Below, piece by piece: positions 24,001 to 39,000 of a stretch of DNA of 64,000 nucleotides. The notes below the pieces were generated by a model. It had not been told where the DNA came from, ran no database searches, and saw nothing but the letters and a program-made list of their open reading frames with translations. Every line of letters begins with the position of its first letter. Within the stretch, counting starts at the first letter, position 1. Both the position numbers and the translations under genes were made by a program. The DNA lies in NCBI GenBank assembly GCA_035578905.1, contig JAQJVL010000149.1, positions 1,426,001 through 1,490,000 of the forward strand, written 5' to 3'. Source of the DNA: Stictocephala bisonia (lineage: Eukaryota > Arthropoda > Insecta > Hemiptera > Membracidae).

Positions 24001-27000
24001 ACCAGTGTATCTCACTTGCATCAGTGCATTCAGTAGGTTGCTTTCTAAGCGCTAATAGTGTAATAGCCAGGGTAAATGATGACACTTTGTTTTCATATGC
24101 TATGAGGAACAATATGTAATTAAGCATACAAAGTATATGATGGACTCGGTAATGCTTCACAATTTTCAGTAATACGTAAGGTCCACACATTGAGCCAAAA
24201 TTTACTTAAATGTGTTTGGTAGTTGTATCATTAGTGATTACAAATGAAATACCAAAATTCAGATATAACTACTAGCGACAGTACACATTTTTCCTCTGCA
24301 GTGAGTGACTAGACCACTTTAATGTATGACTTCCCAGACAAGAATTTTTTCAATTTGTAGCCTATTTTGAATTGCACACTATTTTAACAGCACAGTTTAT
24401 TTGAAAACAATGAGGCAATTCGACTTAGAGGTTAATCTAATTACAGGATATGAGTGTATTAAGACACAGGATAGTAAAGGAGACAGAAAAAAAATAAACA
24501 GAGAGAAGATTGCTAAATATTTTAGAGCCAATGACTCCTTTCTCAGTCACTGGATGGCTGGGACCCAATCGTCTAGTTTCTGAAAAAGGATCTAGTGGTT
24601 TCAAAATATTTCACAATCTTAATCTATTTTTTTCTCAGTTTGCAATTTACCAGGTATCATGTTTTCTATTCTTTTCAATTTTTACTGAAACCTGCTGCCT
24701 AGTGCTCTAAAAATAACCTACAGTCAGTATATTTTACTATATGACATCTTACTTGGACTAAATATCAAGGTTGACTTTAGTGAAATTTATCTTCAAAATA
24801 TATCACGATAGAGAGCCAACAGAATTAAATCAAGGACTGAGTAGTTCAGTCTATAATCTTGTTAAACTTGCCACACTTTGCTGTGGCTTAGTCTGATATT
24901 AACTAGTTAGTAGTCGTTATTATTTACTTTACTTAAAAAGATAAAAGTAGATTGTTTACTTGATTTTTTTTTAAAGTAACTTATTGTTGTATTCATAAAT
25001 ATACAATCATCCAGTCTCAGTAATAAACTTACAGGATATGATTTGGATATAATATGCACATAAATCAGCTGGTAACAGTAGTACTTTTTCAGCACTGATT
25101 TTACAGAGTTACATAGGATTTACTAATTATATCTATTTACATTCCTACTTAGTGCTGTCAAACAAAAATATAGTATCGTCAAAATTATTAAGTCTCATAT
25201 ATTCTAAACAATTCCTCCTTTAAAAATGATACAAACTTGAGTAAATATCTCACCTGGATTCAAAACAATTTTTCCCCCATTTTCAACAACTTTGCACTCT
25301 AACTGTTGTTTGGAGAGCTCAGGTAGTCCGGTAAGGACACATATCTCCTTGCCATGGAACAGCTGTGTGACTGCTTCTACCTGGTCGAGGTTGGTATTGC
25401 GGAAATGGGCAGCAATGGTTGGTTCCAGACGAGTCGCTCTACGCTTCTTACCCTTTGGAGACTGTTGTGAGATATGAGAACCCACCAAACTACCGCTTGC
25501 GTTCTGTCAGTACCAGGAATCGAGTTGTAGTTTAAAAACTGACAATGAATTGGATACAAAATACTCTGTTTTTCACAATTGGCTTGTATGAATATATATT
25601 TGTGTATTGTTTATACAAAGTTGATCTTGTATATTGTTAGCTACAAAGATAAAAAATATAAACAGTTACAAAATGGCAGCTTTTTCATCTTTTGGCCCTA
25701 CAAAAGCCTATGGCATGTTAATCAGCTAATTCAAATTACTTCAACTTTGAACAGCATGCGGTTTTCTTGGTTCCAACGACAGACAAACTATTTCATCATG
25801 AGTTGCATTAGTGGTATAATGCAAGCATGTAATGTTTCATTGAACTGATTATAGTTCCTTATTTATGTCTCCCGGCTGTATTTACATCTCCAGATCAACA
25901 CTGTGGCAAGCTACTACTCTCCAAAGGCCAGTGCACTAGTATTGGGATTTACAGCAAGGACATAAATAAAAACATTCCTCAAGTATTGAGGTGACACTAT
26001 GGATACCCTTCATAAATACATTGTATCACTCATTTTACCAACTATAATTGTTCAAACCAAATTCCTTTATTGCACATCACGTTCCATACATATTACAATA
26101 TTAGTAATGTGAACTGGTACATTGTCAGAAGAATTTACTATTAAGAGAATATTACGTTAAACAAGCTATAGATGGATATATCGCCATCCATATATTTCAC
26201 TGCAAGCTTACGTTTATATTCACGTTAATATTCACTCTTCCCAACTAATATCACTATTAACCATATGACATAAATACAAAAATAACCTTTTACTTAAAAT
26301 TTCAAAACTATTATAATTTTGAGATGGCATGAAAATAAAAGGATTATACAAAGGCATAAATATTCCAACCAAGGTGAAATTTTGAAATAGCTTCTTCAGA
26401 AAATATTTTCTACCTGTATACTAAATAAATGAACATCACACAATACAGTTTATTAAAATAAAAGTACAAAATGGTAGCGAAATTATAAATTTAGCTGTAC
26501 CAAAATCAATCAACGTAATATTTGTACATTTTGTACTTATACTGTAATACATTTGTGTTGTGTGCCATTCAATTGTTTTGTATTTCTACTAACATGTAAT
26601 ATGCTTACTAAAAAACTATCTATTCACTATAAATCTCGATGCTGTAGACTGGCATTAGGTGTTTAGGCACTTCCCAGCATCTAACTCCTGAGATAAGCAT
26701 AACTGAACTAAAGAAAAACTTCTCTGAAAAAAACAAATTTGGAATCTCTAAAAAAAATTAAAAGTTGAAAAGTTAATGCCTTACAGTTTGGACCAAAAAA
26801 TTGTTTTAATGGTATTTTTAAGGAAAACTTGTCAAACAATAATTTGTTTACCACATCAGAAAATAAAAGAATAAAATTTAACAACTTGACAAAAGTGAGT
26901 AAGTGTTATGGTTGCACAACTGATAATCTGACTTTCAGCTTAAAAATAAAAACCCACGGTGTAGGCCAATTGGGCTAGTAAAAAAATTTAACAAATAATG

Positions 27001-30000
27001 TCAACATTTTTAATACCAACTTCACCCAAACAAGTGCAGTATTAATTTAAAGGTATTGTTTTCCTAAATCTGAATACATCCTCATAAAAAAAAGAAAAAA
27101 GTGTTTATAGACCCACTGGCCCCAATTACGATTTGTTTAAATCGTAAATAAATGGTGGAATCAAATAAAGATATTCTCCTCTTAAATCGTAATATACCTC
27201 AATCTTGGAATGATACTACAATCTTGGTCCAATGATAAACATTTCCCGAATAACACCCAGCTGGTTTATTGAAAGAATTCTATTGAGGTCAATCAGTGGT
27301 GGATCCAGAGAGAGGCTAGGTGGAATGTCAAACTCACACTGGATAAAACAGTGGTTTATTACACAATTTTAATTTGTTTAAATAAATAATATGTTTCTTT
27401 AAATAAAATAATAATATGTTGTGAACAATCTGGATAAATTTGTAAAACATAAATAAAGTATTAATATTTTGATAATTATAACCTGTAGCCAACCCAGAAA
27501 TAAATAGGACGTATTAATACGTCAATGCTACCAGTCGCAGACACTTCATGAAAAACGCCAAAAACAAGGGTTCTATTTCAATGATTCATCCCGTAATAAT
27601 TGAATCATCGAATAACTGTAATGCCGGTGTGATGGCTCGGTTAAGTGGTTAAGGCTTCGGACTACGGAGAGCAAGGTCCATGGTTCAAATTCCCACTTTG
27701 AGCCAACGGTTGGTACTTCACTCGTTGGGTAAAGTTCACGCAGGGCTAACAGGCCCATGTGAACTGGCGAGTGAAGTTAGGGGAAAAAAATTATCGTATC
27801 ATAACACTTGATGTGTCATTTGATATATGAAAACCTGATCTAGTGGACCATTAGTTTGTTTTTGTAAAAAATAGAATATTTTTATAATTCTTTTAGTTAT
27901 ATGTGTGAAACTTTCGTTCAGTTGAATTATACTCCTCGCGCACTAAATATGCACTTGAGATTTCTAGCATTTTACATGAAAACGGTATCGGCAGCAGTGG
28001 GCATTTGCCGCCTGGTCCCTGACTCACGGGCGCGCCTCCTGAATAGCCTCTTTCAAAATTATGAAATATTGACTTTTTAAATCCTTGATAATTGCTAGTA
28101 TTTTTTACTTTAGAACAATTGAGTAAGTTTTCATTAAAAAAAATTAGAATTGTTTTTTTTATAAATATATGACTAAAATAGTACAACAACTCATTTTAAT
28201 CAGAATTAGGAATAGAAAAGCCTATAGGCGTACATACATAACATACTAGACGAACTAGAATCATCCATACTATCATAAACATTATCATCAATTACAATGT
28301 TTGTCCCTGATTGAATAACATTGTTTATCAGTGTTCCTTCACTTACTGGTGAACGTCACTTATCACACATTTTGGCACTGTACTAGTATAAATATAAAAC
28401 AAAAATACACTTACATAATAATAAAATTCATATAAACACGATTGAATAAACTATACATACTTGTATCATAACCTAAAAACACCAATCTCAGGAACACAAC
28501 AGACAGAAACTGATTTCTTCACCATTCAATCAGCTGGGCACTGACAAAAATAATTGACGTTTTTCACATATTTTGTGTTTACAATGCAAAAGTATTGTAT
28601 ACAACTAAAGTAGATTATTAAAATAATTTACCTTACTGCACTGACAATAAATATCTAAAATTAATTTATATTGGACAGTTGTAAGCCTCGTTATTAAGCT
28701 ATACAATAAATTATTATTTTACATGTACATATAATCGGGTGCACTTCCTGAAAATCCCCTTTAAAAAATATGTTAATACATTTTTTAACCCTTGATTGTG
28801 CTAGTATTTTTTTGTTTCAAGATCATTTGGATTACTTTGCTGATAATAAACATGTGAAAATTATTCATATCAGGCAGTAGGAAGCTTCATTATCTAGCTA
28901 TAAAATAAATTATTATTTACTTTTATATTTAATCCTGTTTCTAATCTAACGGTGAGACATCAAGGTCTTCAGACACTACTGTAGGAAACTGGTACTCTTA
29001 GAAATCATCAACATGTCCTCCTTGCTGCCACAGTCACAATACATGTTGTCATCGTCAAGAAGTACCTTACGTTTATTAGTTTTTTATATTCAAAACTAAT
29101 TTTCTTTAAAATGTTTTGAAGATAAGTCTTTTACTTCTAAAAAGTCCACATTCACATAAACATTTCAACAGTTTGGGTACAGTAGTATCTTCTTTTCTAT
29201 TGCAGTAGGAATACACGTGTTGCCTTAAGTCATTAGTATAACCGTTTTCCCTTTACCACTCGCCTACCAACCATGAATGTATTCTACTAATTCTCGAACT
29301 CTACAGAACTCATAACCATTGTCACTGATGAGTAGAGAAATACTAAAGTAACTGGATGAAAAGGAACCACAAAATTTTGATGTAAATAGCAACAAATACA
29401 CCTGTATTTTTAAAATGTTTATACTATTTGTTTTAAGATTATTTGTTGTCCGATTGAAAATATGTTTTTTACATCCATGATCACAAGACAATTTTCTTCG
29501 TGATGTTTAAACATTTTAAATTAACATTAACATTTTAAATTAACATTTTACTTAGGTTCTTAAAAAAAAATTTATTTTAATAAAGTCCTGGTAGTGATTC
29601 ATTTCCGGCCGGATATCTGTAACAGAATAATTGAGGGGCTGGCGAGCCCGCTGCGTTGCCAGTTTGTGCAAATCCCAAATGCAAACTTATAACGCGTGCA
29701 CTGTAGAAATACATGTTTTAGCCCGTGGATGACCCGTTATTAATCTGTTGTCATTGGCAGCTCACTGTGAGGCAATGATTAGGGACTGTTTGGTGTTGCA
29801 CTTACGCCTTATAGGAATTTGATTTCAGCAGGATGAGGCTACTTGCCACACATTTGGACACTTGTGACTTTTTTAAGTCAGTTGTTTCTGGGATACTTGA
29901 TTTCGCGATTTGGTTATGTTCCGTGAGCTGCACGATCCCCCAGACTTTACGTATTACTTTTGGTTATTGGGTGATCTGAATAGTAAATTGTTTTGTCGGA

Positions 30001-33000
30001 GCTCCCAGATATAGCTGAACTTAAAGAATCTGCAGAGGCTGTTCGCCATGTTGGTTTTAATCCTATAAGATCAATGTTATTTTCAAACTGGACATACGAT
30101 CATGCATATTCTAATCATACAGTTATTTTTAAATGGATTTATCCCAAACAAATTACAATCAGAGCGCTGGAATTGCTTTGCGGATACCTAATTAGTTTTA
30201 TATAAAATATATGAAAACATTTTTTTTTAAATTTCTATTTCACACATTTTTCAAAACTATGCATATGTATTCAAAATATCAAAAGCAAACCCAACGCGCA
30301 GTATGAAACCACAAATTAGGTACCTGCTATTCCTTTACCAATCTTACAAAAAGTACAGTAGGCCCACGATTTTTGAAACTTTGGCCCTGGCTCTCGTGTA
30401 TTAGTCTGTACGATAACACGGGGCTGGCTGAACAAAACATGTTCTCGTTCCCACGGCTGTTTGGAAATCAAAACTAATTTTTACTTACACATATGGAATA
30501 CCATATTTTACAGGAAAAAACAACGATTACAAAAGTACAAAACTTTATTATTTAATGTACAACCACGAATTGCCATTAGCGTTTATATGAAAATGTTATT
30601 TAATTCATCAACAAATCGTGACATAGCATTGTCGATATGTTAAGATTTTTTAAATTTTTTGGTCAGGGAAGTTTGACCAACGTAAACTAGTTTTGAAACT
30701 AACCAAAGTATTTAATAAATCAATAACGAAACCTTTAAGACTTAGGGCTATAGTTTTCTTGCAATAGAGCTTAAAAGTTTAACCTTTTAGGCATTTTAGC
30801 GCATCAAATCTAGTCATTTACATTGTGTTTTGTTTGTACAATTTTGACGTGTTCATTTGATGGCTGTTGGAACATGCGTGATTGGGCGCTCCAATGTTTT
30901 TAAGACAGTATTAACATTGACTCCTCGCTAATCACCCCGTTGTCACAGCCGGGTCAAAGTTTCATTAATTGGAATGTAACTGCAAGTTTTTAGAAAAGAT
31001 GGCAAGCCTTCGTAGACGAGAATGGAGGTCACATGAGAATCATTATCTACCAAATATTTTAGTTGTATTTTTAATATTAACCCTCATCACGCCTTAAATG
31101 CATATATGCGCATAAGTTGACTTTGCTCTAAACGCCGTAAGCGCATACACACGTTATTATTTTAAAAAAAATGTTTTTCGTAATAATATTTATAATTTAA
31201 TCCGGTAGTGCATTTGGGTTATGGGCGGTGCAGTAGTGTGTTTGGGTTATGGGCGGTGACTCATGAGAGACACATTGGGAGACGCGTGACCTTTTATTGG
31301 GCTGTCAATCACTTTGAGACTTGTTTTTGTCAGGCAGTGTACATTTTCGCTGCGCTGCCTAATGCCACAAGCGCATATACGCACAGATACTGTCGAGCAG
31401 AGCGGTTGTCATTGTTCGCCGCCTCACCTCTTTGAAACTGTGTATTTAATTGTTTTTTTCATTATTTTACTTTCATATATGTTAGTAATTTATTAGTTTT
31501 AAGTGTCATAATGAATAATAATCTGGCTGATTTTGATTTTGTATAAGGTACAAAATACATTGTATTCAAGTGCTATATATATTTACTTATCTATATATAT
31601 AAAAGGCAAAGCCCTCACTGATTGACTCACTCATCACTAATTCTCCAACTTCCCATGTAGGTAGAGAGCTGAAATTTTGTACACTGTTTCTTTAGAACTT
31701 AAATAGGACAACTAAAGTATTTTCATCTTGATAAAGTACTCCTAAAGGGTATAAAGCACCCTTAAAAGATTGGTCCATAAGGATAACATTAGGTTGATTT
31801 TAGTAAATTAATAACAGCTGTTTTGTAAATAAATAAACATGTCTATTTTGAATGTTTGACAATATACTATGAGTTTAATCTTCAGCTGTTAAACAAAAAT
31901 AAATGAAATGAACACTCTTGAAATAGGCTAAATAGGTGGCAAAGCAATTAGTGTGAGTGAGATTCTGTACCGAAATGTAGTATTGTAATTTTACGTTATA
32001 TAGTTAATATACCGATTTTTGTATTGAATAGTTACATGCCGAGGCCGAAGGCCGAGGTGTATCGAGCGTAGTGAGCGTCGGGGTGGGCACACGAAGTGTG
32101 CAGGGGTGTCCCCTAGTTTTTTTTTATATGTGTTATGTGCAGGCCTTGTATTTATCAGTAAATGTACTCAATTATACATATTTTATTAATAGTAATAATA
32201 TTTTGTATTGATTCATACTGTATAAGTGATCTTGCCTGAGGCTTACTTTCAAGTAAAAGTTTGCTTATTTACATATTCATATATAAGATAACAGGTAAAG
32301 TAAGCTAATAAGTTTCAAAATGTTATCATATCTTTTAATTTACTGTACAGAACAAGACAAAAGTGAGGAACTAAAAAATATAATTTTGAGTTTTTAGAAT
32401 AAATTAGCGCTTAATGGAAAATAGGCATTGTATAAATGGCACTTTAAGGGTTAAACTATGTTTGGTTTTTTTTTTTTATTTATTGACCAAAATTTGTGTA
32501 TGACGTTTAATTTAAAACGTTATCATAGTTCGCATTGTGTATGCTTTTGATATTTTGAATACATAAGCCTAGTTTAAAAAAATGGGTGAAAATAAAAACT
32601 TCAAACAAAACATTTTTTATATTTTTTTCTAAAAAAGTAATTAGGAATTTGCAAAACAATTTCAACATGCGATTTCATTCATGATCAAACACAATATGTT
32701 TGGGAAAATCCCTTTTTCCCAAAATAACTGTTTAACACTTTAGCTGCCGTGTCAGTCCAGTACGCCTGACAGCTCTTTGTCTCAGCTAGATGCCGTCGGG
32801 CCACTACGCCCGACATTGTTGCTAAGCAACCTTTTGATTATTTTATTGTTACTCCACTGGTCCTGCTTTCTTAAAGAAACCAATCACACTTTATTGTACT
32901 GCAAGCATCATACTATTTACAGAGCGAATTTCTAAGTTTTTGGTTGTATACAAAGTTGTTCATAAAACTGTAAATGTTGGCTTGTTCTACGGGCAATTTG

Positions 33001-36000
33001 TCAGGAGTATAGGCTTGACAGACTTATTTAGTGAATGTTGTTATTAAAATAACGTAATACATATTGAATACTGGATTACTTTCATCATGCAGTCAGTGTA
33101 GTCAAACCATGAAAGCAAATTTACCTCAAAATGTGTCAGGCCGATATGCCCGACAGAGTTTTTTATGTGCCGTATATGCTACTAAAAAAACTGTGTCGGG
33201 CCAATACTCCCGACATATTTATATACATATAATGCCTATGTATGTACTATTTCTATACTCAGAAATGGTAGCATAGTAAATATAATGCACCATTGTTAAA
33301 AATATTTGCATAAAAGTTTTTGGCAATTTAGAGCTAAAGTACTCATTTTGAGGATAGCAGCTAACATGTTAATTTGGATACGCATGATCGTAAGTCCGGT
33401 TCTAAAATAACATTGTTCTTATGGGATTAAAACCAACATGACCAACAGCCTCTGCAAACATAGCCTCCCCCCTTGGCTAAATCCTGGATCCACCACTGAG
33501 GTCAACTAGGATAGAATCTGAAGAGATGGTTTTCAGTTTTGAACCACCCAGAGTAGATAAGATCTTTTTTTAATTTCTAGGGAGCTCTTGTTTGACCTTT
33601 TGAATTATCACCCTTTTGAGTTCTTCATCAACATCTAATATACGAAGAATATTCAGCAACAAAAAAATAACACAAAATTCAGCAGTAGCTTGATTTTTTT
33701 ATCAACAAAAAAATACATCAATTTATTGAAGAATTATCTAATACGTATTATAATGGGCTGATAAGAAATTTATCAAACTGACTATATAAAAAAGTTTGGG
33801 ATATAATGAACAACTCAAAATATTTTAAAAACAATTACTTTTTCAACAATAAAATAATAAATGCTAAATGATGGGCTATGTTGAAATAATACTTCTAAGA
33901 GGTTCAATATTTCACCACAAGAATGCGTATGGGTCAACTCCAACCAGCTGAGAAATGAAATGTGGGCTAAGTGCCAAGCATGTTCAACCCTATTTAGAGG
34001 TTATGTTGTTCTACTGACTGTTGTTGACTTGAATTCAAAGAAAATTACTTCTTTGACTTCAAGAGTTCCGCAAATTCATCTTTAAATACAACAAAGCTTG
34101 AAATTTCAAAGCTCATTGGATTAAAATAATGAAGGGATCACCTGGTGTAATCAGAACAAAAAAAATCATTTAGCGAAATCGAGCCCTGGGCAGAAACTAA
34201 AGTTTTACGAAAAGGAGTAAAAGTAGAAGATTTAAAAAAAACCTACTCCAACCTCTGAGTATTCAGAATGATATAAAATAGGGAAGAAAGAGGATTTAAA
34301 GAAGATGATACCCTATTTAAAAGAAGAGAATAAAAGCTTTTATGAAGAACTGAGAGTTTAATTTTTTTAATTTTTTAAGAACATCTCTTTTAGCTTAGTT
34401 AATGTAACATGTAATTTCTTGCTATCTACTGATAGAATAAATAAAATTAACTTTTAATAAATGTCTAGTTTTATTTTATCCCACTAGGGTTTGCAGTTAC
34501 TTGCATTCTATTTTAAATCCTTATGTTTACTAACTCTGCACTTAACCTATTTTTTAAGGTTTTGAGTATGGACTTAGCACGCTTTTCATTTACTAGGCTC
34601 ATGGACATACCCCTTGTCTCAAAAGTCCAAAATAATGATTTTTATTTTGGTATATAAAATGGTGTTTAAGAACTTTTAATAGTAAAACATAATTATATAT
34701 CATATAACCTAATTACTAAATATTTTATGCATTAAAAGTGTAAATGGTATTAATATTAAACAGTTTTTCTTAATTATCTAAGAATATTTATTTTGGCACA
34801 TAGCCCGGTTTTCATTTCCACTCTTCAATTTATAATCTTCAGGAAAAATAATAACATTAAAAGCTAATAGACACTTAAATAAATATGCAATGATCAATTT
34901 GAATGGTCACAATTTATAAAGGCTAAGTAGTTGGAGCATGCAAAATAACAATATGAAACACATTAAAACAAGGCATCTTCAAGAGTAGTCACTTAGTGCT
35001 TAAACATGGAATTACTGAAAAAAATGAAAATAATCCATTTTATCTATAAAACTGATAGAAATTATAAATTGTTATATTATTTTATTGATTTTACAAACTA
35101 GACATTTTCCACAATCCCTCTATACTCATTATACGAAAATAATATTTAAATGCACCAACCAGGATTGATACAAAATCCCTAAACACATGAAAATTTATTT
35201 TAGCACTACTAGATTATTTGAGTAATCAGTTAAACATAACAATAAATGGATGTTATTCTACTCTCTTAGTCAAACTTGTGTTTTCTATTTAGTTTCATGC
35301 ACTGTAAATATATTTATGCATTAGCTGCGTTCCTATCAGAAATTTCCTGAAAAATCAGATTTCTTGTTATAGATGCACAAGATTATTAAAATCATTGTTT
35401 ATTATTGAAAGATGCTTAAATGAATCTCAAACATATTTATCCTGGTTCAAGATGTTCTAGCATAATTGTGTTGCCTAATCTTGTTGAGTTTTACTTTTTT
35501 TTATTTTCAAAGTTGTTACATTAACATTCAAAGACAAGTTGGAGAATGTTGTGAATTGATTTCTTATTTGTAAAAAAAAGATGCTTGAAATGCACTTCTT
35601 GTCCTTTACCTGTCTAAGATTAGAAAACTCTTCAGTAGTCAGACAATCTGTCCATGGCTTGTCATACCTCACTTTCTCAATTCGAGGGAAACGAAGAGTG
35701 TAGCCAGTCTGGTAAAAATCACTGGGCACCACTTCTGATGCTTTTACCTGGAAAGTACAACATTTTGTTCATGAAAATATTTTAAAAAAATATATATTTG
35801 TTTTTAAATTGAAAACCAACCTTGAGAGTATGTTAGTTAACTAAGTCACAAGTTTAAGTAAAAATAGTACGTTCAAAACATCAATTCAAGCAACTTACCT
35901 AATCAGAAACTTGGTTCTTTAAACTCTTACTTATTGCTACTTAGCCTCATGTCATTATTGCGTACACTCCAAAAGTGGGTTATATGCATCATATAACCAC

Positions 36001-39000
36001 CATAAATTTATCTGGAAAGCCAAGATGTTGGCCGTAGCCTCCAATAGGGATGGCCAAAAGTAACCGCGTCAGTTGATACAATTTAACTAATGCGAAAATT
36101 AACTGATGTGTGAGACCACCTGATGCAACATATATAACATATATCGTTCCATATATCCTGCTTGCCTGTTCTGCTTCTATTTGTATCAGACAACACGACA
36201 GTCGGTTGATTTCCTGTTGAAACATGCAGTTTCTTGGCATCAGTTAAATTAAACGTGTTCGTGTATCAAACTCTTAAACTTATTGACAATCATGGAGTAA
36301 CAGAAACCTACTGCTTCAAAATAATTCGTTTGGGCAGTTGTAGTTAGCTTAACAGTAACAGAATGCCGGCTGACCACTTGAACGCACGCTGGAAAATTGA
36401 ACTGTTGGCACATCCCTAGCCTCCAAAGGGTTAAAAAGCTTTTAATGAGTTAAAAATGCTATTTTTTCTCGAGATATAGATTAATAATAAATTTGTTACA
36501 AATGAGAGCAGATTCAATACCATCCTTAAATATCTTTTTAATTTTACAGCTTCTAAACTGCTAACCTGGAGTATAACTGAGTTGCAAGGTTCTATCCACA
36601 GCTGCGGTTTCTCACGAGTGCAGAGCAGGTGCTGCGGTGGACTAGAGGGCTGCCATTTCTTCCAATGGGACTCAAGCTTACGGCCCAATTCTGCTAATTC
36701 CTCCATGGTACAACCAGAGCCTACACGTGCCACTGATTCAAACACTTTTGGCTCTCCTCCTATGGTAAGTTTAACATTAATTTTAAATCATGCTCAAAAA
36801 CACATGTATAAATCATTTTTAGCATTGTAGTTGATTGTTTTTCTATATACCAGTCATGCTACTATATGCTTCAAAGTCATATTAAACTTGTTACTTGATT
36901 CTTACCATTGACAGTGAATTGCTAACTTTTAAACTATATTTTTTTAAAGTAACAAAGCCAACATTAGTTTGTAACAATGACTACATTCACTAATCAAACT
37001 ATTCTAAATCTGCATTCGCCATTATGTTGATGGTCGGATTTACATCTTTAGAATAAATAAATAAAAATAAAAATTTCCAAATTTTATCAGAATATTTAAA
37101 AAAAATTGATTCGTAAATTGAAATAAAAGAACTATAATCTTTGCTTGAAACTAAAAAAACAATTAATTGTTATAATTGCAAATAGTTATTACAAATAATT
37201 ATAGATTTAACTGTTGATTTTTAAAATTTATTTTCATATTAAACTTTTTAGTTAACACAAGTAAGATATTTTTCAGCCATAATCAAATTTATCTTGATAA
37301 TTATTTATTGTTTAGTGATGAGTTTTAAGATGTAAAAAACACCAACATCATTGAAGTATCTTTAACACACCCATAAGTAATAAAGAACCCAGTCAGTACA
37401 AACAAAACTGAAAAAAACAACAATGTACTTCTAGTTTGCGTCCATTTGATAAAATGATACTATAATTCCAATAGGAATTTAAATAGTATAAAGACTTACT
37501 TAACACGTTAGCTGCCGTGCCGATCGGGTCGGCATACATAGTTGCACTAGAAACATCAGCCGACCCTATCAGGTCGGCGTCAGCAATTAGTAAGGGTCTA
37601 AAAAATATCAATTTTTTAAGTCTATAATTCTATTTATCAATTATTTAATAGACAATTCATGAATATAGGATCCCATAGTTATGTAAAAATGTATCCAGGA
37701 CATTCTAAAACCATTTACTTCAAGTTAAAATTTACTTTAAAAAAGCGTGAATGATGCCGACCCGATCAGGTCGGCACATTTTCTTTTTAACTTTGATCAA
37801 TGTTTTAATGTTAAATAATTGGTAGTTTTATTGGGGATGGACAAAACAACACATCGATACATTTTATAAAGAAATTGTAATAGGATAAAATACATTTGCA
37901 GAAAAACTAGTTTATTTACATGTTTCTACTTATGTACATTTTTAAAACAGTCCTTGCACAAAAAGGGTTTCTCAGGACACATTTTACATAGGGTAGTTAC
38001 TTTTTTAAGGTTTTTTGTTAACTTCCGGTCTCCTGTGCGGGCAACTCTTTGGTAGTACACTTTGCAGTTCTTTCGCGCTCTTCGTTTGTTCTTCCCTTCA
38101 CCAACGAAAGTGGAAGTTTCAGACAAGAAGTGATGTCCAACTTCTTTCACAGGCTCAACCTGTCCCATCTGCAAACCCAGCAACTCATACACAATTTTTT
38201 CTCTAAATGTAGTAATGGAGTACACATGTTTTCTTCTACTTTGGGCTGTGACTCCAACGCTACATCTTTATACGCTAACCAGGCATTAACAACAGCTGTT
38301 CCTAAGAGGAACTCTTCAGCGACTTTATGGTACCATCGCATCGTTTTTCTTACAGCAGTGCTGTACAATGCCATCTGGTCAGACACTTCGATTCCCATCT
38401 TTGCCTTGTTGTAATGAACTATTACTAGAGGCTTTAAAATAGGTTGGCCCTGTCTTGTTTTTTTCCCTGTGTCAATATAATCCACAGGATGCTTTGTTGA
38501 CATCATCCTAACCTCCCTCTTGTCAAACCATTTCATGAATACAATGCCATTCGGGTACTCAAGGCAGTTCATCTCACCTCTACGAAGTGTTACTGTCCCA
38601 TTGGATGGTACTGATTTCTTGTGGGAAACCATGCCCTATTATGAGTAACACTTCCTACAATATATGTGTTACGTGACAAAAGTATATTGACCAAGTCTAC
38701 AGAGGTATAAAAATTGTCTACATATAAGGTATGGACCTTATCTAGGTAGCCTTTCATTAAGTCCAAAACTACAGAAGTTGCTAATGTTAGATTGTCATCG
38801 GCTCCAGTCCCTGCTCCCATGTAAACTTTTACTTTTAAAGTGTAGCCACTTGTGTCACAGATTTTAAACACCTTAATCCCATATTTGTGTGTTTTGTTGG
38901 GAAGATACTGGCGAAAAAGGAGCCGTCTTCTAAAAGGGATCGTACTCTCATCCACAACAACATCTTCACCAGGAGATTTTTTTATTTTGAATTGGTTATT

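Larger units (their letters stand above)
27294..33498. mobile_element. hAT-superfamily element, 6.2 kb, with nested insertions
   Basis: Termini CAGTGGTGGATCCAG and CTGGATCCACCACTG are flanked by the 8-bp duplication AGGTCAAT / AGGTCAAC (27286-27293, 33499-33506). No intact transposase was found. Nested inside are a tRNA SINE (27623), a piggyBac-type MITE with a Helitron within it (31077-32454) and another piggyBac-type MITE (32732-33372). The right subterminal region (33370-33465) is repeated in inverse orientation at 30030-30115. Confidence 0.85.

Noticed and set aside
24401..24710. Overlapping + strand ORFs in a LIG4 intron
   Set aside because: No motif, splice context or repeat boundary supports them.
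38015..38414. + strand ORFs within the piggyBac element
   Set aside because: Antisense shadows of the transposase on the - strand.
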